Source: Vanessa cardui (Eukaryota; Arthropoda; Insecta; Lepidoptera; Nymphalidae). Taken from it: 64,000 nucleotides of DNA. Each line of letters begins with the position of its first letter. Position 1 is the stretch's first letter. The notes below the pieces were generated by a model, which saw only the letters and a program-made list of their open reading frames with translations, made no database searches and was not told where the DNA came from. This document shows, one piece after another, positions 56,936 through 64,000 of this stretch. Both the position numbers and the translations under genes were made by a program. The stretch is taken from positions 16,350,275-16,414,274 of the forward strand of contig NC_061123.1 of assembly GCF_905220365.1 (NCBI RefSeq). The letters are read 5' to 3'.

Positions 56936-57901
56936 TATACAAAGCGAAATATAGCCCAATAAAACATCTATTAAAGTATATAGTAATTGTAAAATTGCTA
57001 ATAGCCACTTAAAAGTTTAATTACTACTTAAATTGGTAATCTTAGCCAGATGTGTCTGTAGAGACGACAGATTAGGATCGATTGTAAATTGAATGAACGA
57101 ACGAACGAAATAAATTTCAAAGTAAAGAACAAACGTCCACATTCACACACACAATATCACAGCAGTAAACATTGGTCTATAGTTTCCCTAAAATTAATAT
57201 GAGATTTCTTAGCACGAGCCCGCGGGAACAGTCCTAAGTGATGTTTTCCTTTTGACTGTATTTCATCGCTGTGTGTGTTGGCTGTGACTTATGGATAATG
57301 TGTTGAACGTATTTCTTAATGTTTTTATATAGAACAAAGAATGCTGACAAATAGACGGGTCTCTCGCGGTTTGCTCTACTTCGGAGTGTCCTATTGTCAT
57401 TAATACCAATTTTAGATTCGAGTCGAATAATCGACTAATATTTTTAAATTTTAAAATATATATTTTATAAGCTAGCGTGTATAAAGTAAGTCAATAATTT
57501 AAAAAAGTTAGTTCTTTTAATTATACTACGTATAATTGTATGTGAATCGATTGTAAGTAATGTGAAGCTGTCTGTAAATAAAAAAAATTGACGCCTCGAA
57601 ACATCGACTGATTTGACTTATAATTATAGTTCTTAAAATTGTATAATTACAATAATATGCATTCATATACAGCAACGAAGCACGTTAGGAATCGGTTCAC
57701 TATTTTCCCCTTAATTAATCGTTACGCTTATGTTATTAGTGGGTATCACAACAGCCAAAGTCGGCAAAACTGTACTTACTCATACACTAATACATACATA
57801 CATCCAGTTCAGCTCCGGCACGTACTTAACGCCAAATAAATAATTCCACACAAGAATACTTGTACAATATTGAAAAATAATACACAAAGGATACGTGGCA
57901 A
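56936..57901. other. Non-coding DNA, no gene recognised
   Basis: A short GAAC array lies near 57091-57107. No gene or dispersed repeat supported. Confidence 0.5.
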
Positions 57902-58144
57902 GTTTTTCCCTTTTTACAAATAACGCAGGAGCCTGACGAGCCGGGACTGGCAATGTTCATAACGGAGTTACCCGACACAATATTAATACGTAATCTCTTA
58001 TTCACTTTATTGCAACTTCTTTATGCCGCCAGCGGATTTCCGCTGACTTTGGAATTCATACATTATTGCAAATTGCCGCGCGCCTTGGTCGCTTTCATTT
58101 GCAATAATATATCGAAGTTTTTATTATTCATTTTATGGTTGTAG
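57902..58144 (+). other. Uncertain open frame with an acceptor-like start; contains a 12-bp inverted repeat
   Basis: The frame is open across this interval and ends in TAG at 58142-58144. A pyrimidine-rich tract followed by AACGCAG (57901-57928) resembles a splice acceptor, and the first ATG is at 57953. The translation is hydrophobic (Leu-, Ile- and Phe-rich) without a recognised family. Inside lies a perfect inverted repeat ATTATTGCAAAT (58062-58073) and ATTTGCAATAAT (58097-58108), with cores like C/EBP or POU sites. Regulatory DNA is at least as likely as an exon. Confidence 0.25.
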
Positions 58145-58569
58145 AACAAATTTAACTAATTAAAAACTTGTAAGTATCAGTCATTTTTTTAAATTTAATT
58201 TACAAAATCCACAGCTTCATAATTTACTGTGCCTTTTGTTTTACATTTTAGTGTTGACAAATTAATTATATCAACCTACCTGTTCTAATTTATCAAACGA
58301 CAGTGAAGGCAAACTTCGTAAGGATGCAGATATCATGTAGGATACACGAGTCGGATGATATTCTGCCACTTGTATCTATCCACTAAGTGGTGTAAAAGTA
58401 TTTGTTTAACCATTAAATCAATTTACATATTTCAATTACAGCTTTTACTTAATATATTATTTAGTGGACCTGTATACTGCCTATATTGAAGTGTTTAGGT
58501 GTGTTAGCATTCTATCTCAAACCGAACTGACTATTTTGGATTATATATATTAGTTTTACTTCAGGAAAA
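58145..58569. other. Non-coding DNA, no gene recognised
   Basis: AT-rich, without supported features. Confidence 0.5.
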
Positions 58570-58665
58570 GTTAATATTTCTTACAGCGCCAGTGTCTATG
58601 GGTGATGATGACCACTTACCATCAGGCTCATATGCTCGTCCGCCAATCTATTCCATAAAATAAAA
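58570..58665 (+). repeat. 3' end of repeat family 3
   Basis: AATATTTCTTACAGCGCCAG, TGTCTATGGGTGATGATGAC, CACTTACCATCAGG and CATATGCTCGTCCGCCAATC, then an A-rich tail. Only the last 95 or so bases are present, as expected for a 5'-truncated retroposed copy. Confidence 0.75.
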
Positions 58666-61173
58666 AAATATATAAATTATTGTTAGTCTATTCACATACA
58701 TATTATACTTTCAAAAATATATATTTACTTTGAGTTGTGTTATCAGCGGAACATTGACGATCTACATCGAATGTCTGTTTGCCAATCGTCCAAATGTATA
58801 TCGCAATGGCGTAGCACTATCGCGTGCTGAATATTACTGACGTCAACAATGTCGTTTCCTAAAGAAATAACTACAAACCGAACCCGAAAGAGCCGCAATA
58901 GTCGCCGGCAATCAATACAAATACTCGTTAGTAGCGCTCGCAATGCAACATTTGAACGCGATTAATACTGCGCAAAGAATAGGTATCAAAAATGAATCGT
59001 CGCATAATAACGACATCGATGGAGCCGCGGACGGCGCTCTAATTCACATCTGACAGTTCCCATCCACGCGTCCGCGGACACGAACACAAAACGATGAATC
59101 TGTTATATTTTTGAAATGCAAACGATCCGGTGATTGTTTAGAGCATTGCCTCCCGCGTTTGATTCGACGCAAACAGCGGCGCGGCACACATCAATCCCGC
59201 CGCGCTCGTAACGCGGCCGACGCCGGTGGCGACGCGCGACGCCTCGTCCGCGGGGAAATAACAAAACCGGATAAATTCCCCCTACATAATTAAAACGACA
59301 AATGCCCGGACGTTATTGACATTGGCATTGGCGGCAAACGTTGGTCGAATATATCCAACATCGGTGATATTCACGTCCAATAAAGCGGGCCCATAAGATA
59401 GTACCTTCGGCCGTTTCGCAAACGTTTTATGAGGCCGCCACGGGCGTCCATTTGTAACGAATTATGTAATATTGATGTGCTTCGGCTTGCAAATTCGTAA
59501 TCTGCCTGTAGGTTGGAAAATAAACGCTTTTATTTTAGGAGCAAAAGTTGTGGAAAGGAATTATTGCACCCCAGTGACAAAAATTCTGATTACACATTAC
59601 ATTTTTAACGTTCTGAATATTTAAATTTGGGAACGAAAACATTGTATGTAATTACATGTTTGTCCTACGAGCGTAACAAACGAAACATATTTTCGCTAGC
59701 GTGCTAGTTACGAGTACAACAGGCATGAATTTAAAAAGCAGGCGGGCCTGTATTTTTACGTGTACATTTTCATGATCCTATTATTTAGTTATGTTTGAAC
59801 TTTAGAGGATAAAACTGCTCTTTGATATTACCATTTTAGTAATAAATGTGAAACGTAGGTTATCTTAAGCATTTTTATCGCAGGTTCGACCTTAAAAGTT
59901 AGATAAAATTTAAAGCTCTTGTTTGAAACTGTCTATACGTTTTGGGGAGGACGAGTTCGAAGCCAACGTTCAACTATCAAATAAAATTCATGATCATCAA
60001 AGTAATATTAAGTACATAAAAGTCTTCGTCGCCTTCAACTAATCCTTGCGAGATGTAGCAATCCAGATCATTGCGATTGTGACACGCCGAGTTCGTCTTC
60101 ACTTCGTCTGCGTTACGGCCGTCAGCGAGGAATTGACGCAATTTGTCACACGTGCCGATATTGTGTCTTTACAAATGTGAGAACTGCCTCTATTCACGCA
60201 GAATAAGGATGGATTGTTTCTGTAGTACTGGTAGAGGCTTATGGTTTTACATTTGTGGTACACATGATCTTTAGATGCCGGAGATCATAACGTATAAAGC
60301 AAATTGATATTCGAATAATTGGCAATTGCATAAGTTTGGTATCAACTTTTAGGTTCTGGTTTAGTTGAACGATAAAATTTAAAATATAAAGTTTAAACAG
60401 CATTCACCTCAGCGGGTTTGAACAGAACAAGCGACGCTGTCGCCGATGCGTCTGGGTCGCTCTCGATCAACATCAATTACCCACAAAGGGAGAATACGGC
60501 ACACTTCATTGAACGTGTGTTTCTCCCGGCGAATTTTTAACGAGTCGCACCGCCAGCCCAGGAAATTGGCCAGACGTGACTCGATGGCTACTCGCATTCG
60601 ACCGTGATAATTGACAACCGTGGCGCCGCGCTAACGATCCCCCGCTCTAAATATTTAGCGTTTCGCTTGTTACGTCCGCACAGGCGGCGGCTCAAATAAA
60701 ATTGTTTCATATTTTCGAAATCGAAAGAATCATCTCGGGCGCGGCGATGAGTGCACTTTGCTCTTGAATGTTTCTGCATCACGCCTCGCAGGCGAATGAC
60801 TTATGCAAATGCTACTTTTAAGAATATTCTCTGGCGCGTTTCGGTTTCCATGCGGCCGTCGGCGCTGCGATAGTCGCCGTGTGAATAGCTGTGACAGGTT
60901 TTATTTACTTACGAGATAAGCGTATTTGTGGAGTGAATTCGAGATTCAAAAGTTAAAAGTTTATTTCATTCAAATGTACCTTCTTATTCAGTTTTATTTT
61001 TTGTTGGAAGTGCTTTGCGCTGGCGAGAATATTTCTATCGCAATATGTAAACTTTAAATATGTCAGACACATGAATGTTTCTCATAGTCTAGATATTCTA
61101 AATACTTGAATAATTCTTTATGCTGAGCAAGTGGAATCATGAAGTGTTCTAAATAAAATGTAACATCACAAAT

Positions 61174-61176
<3 letters not shown>
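58666..61176. other. Non-coding DNA with GC-rich islands, no gene recognised
   Basis: GC-rich patches at about 59020-59075, 59155-59260 and 60430-60700 stand out. Frames there (59111-59293 plus; 60409-60597 and 60588-60782 minus) are Arg-rich products of GC-rich DNA without recognised domains. They could be cis-regulatory or promoter DNA of a nearby gene; I see no exon structure. Confidence 0.4.
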
Positions 61177-61258
<82 letters not shown>

Positions 61259-61260
61259 AT
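61177..61260. repeat. Long AT dinucleotide microsatellite
   Basis: About 38 AT units followed by GTGTGTATA. Likely length-polymorphic and prone to assembly error. Confidence 0.95.
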
Positions 61261-62499
61261 ATAATGTCATATAATACATACAACTAATAAATCAATAAAA
61301 TTAATCTCTAAGAACCTTATAATGTTGAATCCCAAATATAAATAAAGTAGTTGCGATAAAATATTAATTAATTTTCCGCAACGCACTTTTAATTGAATTT
61401 TCAACTCAACTCCTCTACAAACTCAAACCCACGAAATAATATGTTTGGCAACGCCACGTCAAACTGTCAAGCGATCAGTCGACTAGCAGGCTTCAACCGT
61501 GTTACAAATTATCTTTGGGAAATTTTACAATTCAAAATTAATGCATAATAAATGTCCCTTAATAATGACTTCTAAGTAATCGATCAATTGTAACGCTAAT
61601 TTCATAGAAACCTAAGCTAACAATATTTATAGCACCAAGTTATTAATAAAACGTTAAAAACAAAACCTGCACGTAAAATAATATACAAGCCTAACAAGTA
61701 TAAACGCATTTCCTCTTTACGTGTTTACGTTACATTAAATTCCCACGAAAGCTGAAGTAAGCTAATTAAACTTATTAAAGGAGAATAATATAAATGATAA
61801 AAGAAGTTTTTTTATTTTACTTAAATCAGTAATCTCTAAAGTATGACGCATGACGTTGATCTTTCAACTCGTCACAATAATCTGACCGAACTCTGGTCAC
61901 CACGGATAAGCTCAAGAACTTGCCTGCGAAGACGGTATCAGTGCGCAAGTGTAAACACAAGGAGGATCTATTCCCTCGCTCTCGTAAACACACCATCACA
62001 AAGCGGATCATCAATTGTTCAATGGTGATTTTAGAGGACCTCATTCAAATGTTTATTTCATCCTCATATTGCTATAGAATTATTTCATAATAGCCCTTTT
62101 TACCTGACCGAGATTCGATTCTGTTATCTCTGGTCTCACAAGCGACTAAGCCCAAGAGTCAGATTATAATGACAACTCCTATGATGTCGTCAAGCGAACG
62201 AAAACTTTCTCATTTTTATTAACATTACAGCTTTATATACTAGACATTTGCCTCGTAGCATTTTTCAGATAATTTCCGAGAATATTTTAATTCAAATCTT
62301 ACAATTTACTGGATTCTTGGAGAGCGATTGCCTCCTGACCTCCAACCTCCCTCACCCTTGCTCGCAATTGCCCCTTAGATATTAGCTCGTATATTAAAAT
62401 TGTAACGAGATGGTGACCGGCCATTTCTGTTTCATTTATTATCGATAGCGCCGCATGGCGTAATATACATTATAATGTTGGCACAAACGACCCAAAAAA
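61261..62499. other. Non-coding DNA, no gene recognised
   Basis: Overlapping opposite frames at 61826-62044 have no domain. No dispersed repeats recognised. Confidence 0.5.
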
Positions 62500-62745
62500 G
62501 CCGAGATGTCCCAGTGGTAAGAAAACGTGCATCTTAACCGATGATTTCGGGTTCAAACCCAGGCAAGGACCACTATATATATATATATAAGCGTGTGTGT
62601 GTGTGTGTGCTTAATTTTTATTTATAATTCATCTCGTACTCGACGGTGAAGGAAAACATCGTGAGGAAACCTGCATGTGTCCAATTTCATTGAAATTCTG
62701 CCACATGTGCATTCCACCAACCCGCATTGGGACAGCGTGGTGAAT
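62500..62745 (+). repeat. tRNA-derived SINE (family 1), 3'-truncated, with internal AT and GT arrays
   Basis: The head CGAGATGTCCCAGTGGTAAG is followed by CATCTTAACCGATGATTTCG and GGGTTCAAACCCAGGCAAGG. AT and GT arrays (62573-62609) have expanded in the body. Then come CTCGTACTCGACGGTGAAGG, CATCGTGAGGAAACCTGC, CCACATGTGCATTCCACCAA and CCCGCATTGGGACAGCGTGG. It stops abruptly at about 62745, before the TCTCCT...GCCCAGCAGTGG tail, where new sequence leading to the coiled-coil frame begins. Confidence 0.88.
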
Positions 62746-63123
62746 AGCCTGTGGCAACACTAGCCTAATGTCATAAAAAACTTCTCTCAACAAATAAAAA
62801 TTATTATTTTATTATAAAAAATAACTGTATTATCTTTAATTTTGTATTTATATCAAGTTATTAATGTAATATATAAAAAGTATATTAATATACTGAGTGT
62901 CGTTCGTTAATGTGCAGTGTTTTCTTGTGTTGTGTTCGTCAGCTGACATTACGCAGGTAACGAACTCAATTTTAAAAAGTTTTCTTGTTCAACTTCTTGT
63001 TATCCCTCTAACTTACTGTAGAAACCCTATTTCACAATTTATAAGTCAAATATTATAGCAACTGTTTGATCACACTGACGCCGTCTATATTATTTTATCT
63101 AATAACTTCTATTTTTATAAAAC
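62746..63123 (+). other. Leader of the coiled-coil frame
   Basis: About 380 bases between the SINE break and the first ATG. It holds CGCAG|GTAACG at about 62953, which could be a splice donor, and several short AT-rich runs. No upstream TATA box is convincing. If the downstream frame belongs to a transposable element, its 5' end probably lies near 62746. Confidence 0.35.
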
Positions 63124-64000
63124 ATGATGACTCGTAGCACCAAGGCGCGTCAGGCCGAGGAACAACTCCAGCTGACGCTCCAGGAACTAAAAGCATCCAG
63201 GACTCAGTGTGATCTACTGTTAAAAGAAAGGGATGATAATGAACAAGAATTCTTGCAAATTCTTAATAAAAACAACGCATTAAAATCTGAGCTTTCGCAG
63301 TTACATTTACGATATGTAGAAATGGAAGAACAAAATAATAATTTGCAAGAAATAGTCAGTGGGTTTGATAATTGCAGAGATGAGTATGAGCAAGCTCTTA
63401 TGCTCACCAATGACTTAAAAGCTAAATTACATAAGGCCCAACTATATATATCAGAATTAGAAAACAATAACCTCAACTTGAAGGCCTCTCAAACCCAGTG
63501 TCTATATGATGAACTGGTTGGATATAAAGCCACATTAGTGTCCCCGTGCACCAGTAACAAAGACATTTCGACAATTGATTTGACTGGTGATGACATCGGT
63601 TCTTCCAGTCTAGTATTAAGTAATAATAAATTCAAGAAATATATTAAAATTAATAGGTATATTAAGAAAACACAAAAATTGATAAAATCTAGAAATAATT
63701 GCCTTAATTATGAAAAAATCTGTAAGGAAAGAAATACACTCAAATTAAAAATGATTGAGTATAATAAGAATGTGAAAGATATGAGACAAGGTTATGAGGC
63801 TGATGTGACTGCTCTTCAGGCTGAGATATCATATTTAAAAAGCTCCTTAGACACCATATCAAAAAAGTATGAACTGTCCCAAAATGAAATTACTGGTCAT
63901 ATCGCAGCCATGAACAATCTACTAGACTTAAGTAAGTATAATTCGGAGCGCTTTGACTCTCTCATAAACCACTATGCTTGTGATTGTCGGGGCGCTTCTG
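63124..64000 (+). CDS. Partial coiled-coil protein of unknown function (runs off the window)
   Basis: Starts MMTRSTKARQAEEQLQ at 63124 (a second ATG follows at 63127) and stays open for 292 codons to the edge with no stop. Residues about 8-135 and 205-275 are rich in Glu, Gln, Lys, Asn and Leu with heptad-like spacing, predicting two coiled-coil segments. Between them, STIDLTGDDI (about 149-158) resembles a SUMO-interacting motif, followed by a basic patch (KFKKYIKINRYIKKTQK, about 172-188). Near the edge is HYACDCRG, a possible start of a Cys motif. It is intronless over at least 877 bp and begins shortly after a broken SINE, so I suspect a gag-like or ORF1 protein of a transposable element. 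I recall similar proteins recurring in Lepidoptera but cannot name the family. A host intronless gene is the alternative. Confidence 0.7.
   Translation, partial: MMTRSTKARQAEEQLQLTLQELKASRTQCDLLLKERDDNEQEFLQILNKNNALKSELSQLHLRYVEMEEQNNNLQEIVSGFDNCRDEYEQALMLTNDLKAKLHKAQLYISELENNNLNLKASQTQCLYDELVGYKATLVSPCTSNKDISTIDLTGDDIGSSSLVLSNNKFKKYIKINRYIKKTQKLIKSRNNCLNYEKICKERNTLKLKMIEYNKNVKDMRQGYEADVTALQAEISYLKSSLDTISKKYELSQNEITGHIAAMNNLLDLSKYNSERFDSLINHYACDCRGAS

Noticed and set aside
63204..63476. Minus-strand frame of 90 residues
   Set aside because: It lies antisense inside the coiled-coil frame; its Ser/Leu-rich translation is the mirror of the Glu/Lys-rich heptads.
1..64000. CRISPR arrays, prophage, operons or endogenous virus genes
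   Set aside because: No regularly spaced repeats, no bacterial gene density and no viral structural or replication protein signatures were seen. The only polymerase-like frames are non-LTR retrotransposon reverse transcriptases.

Overview
This window reads as nuclear DNA of a moth or butterfly (Lepidoptera), most likely a nymphalid-type butterfly. The DNA is AT-rich and gene-poor. It carries tRNA-derived SINEs and LINE 3' tails of types I know from lepidopteran genomes, plus an RTE-clade and a Jockey-clade non-LTR retrotransposon. The species call comes from recognising these repeats and is an inference. I see no bacterial operons, CRISPR, rRNA or intact tRNA genes, and no host exon that I can defend.

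Layout. 1-4.6 kb is non-coding apart from a decayed minus-strand SINE. A second SINE family lies at 4.59-4.89 kb. An almost complete RTE-type LINE occupies about 5.02-8.25 kb; its endonuclease-reverse transcriptase frame has no stop from 5168 to 8236. 8.3-15.7 kb is non-coding with one perfect short palindrome. 15.7-23.0 kb is a repeat nest: decayed SINEs, a fold-back element with target-site duplication, a poly-T repeat, three copies of a repeat starting ACTAGCGACCCGCC, and a 590-bp inverted repeat. A 5'-truncated Jockey-type LINE with one internal stop lies at 23.8-26.45 kb. 26.7-32.2 kb holds several SINE copies, including one with an 11-bp target-site duplication, within a very AT-rich tract. 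32-62 kb is mostly non-coding DNA with scattered repeats: a second fold-back copy, inverted copies of a 295-bp family, short hairpins, microsatellites and GC-richer islands. From 63124 to the right edge runs an open, unspliced frame for a coiled-coil protein that continues beyond the window. It follows a SINE that is cut off abruptly.

How the parts relate. The last 45 or so bases of the main SINE family resemble the last codons and tail of the RTE element, so the RTE enzyme is the likely driver of SINE spread. The two copies of the fold-back family keep different arms of one palindrome. Two other repeat families share a 3' module and may depend on a common, unseen LINE. Host-gene content is not visible: the window is intergenic or lies inside a very long intron.
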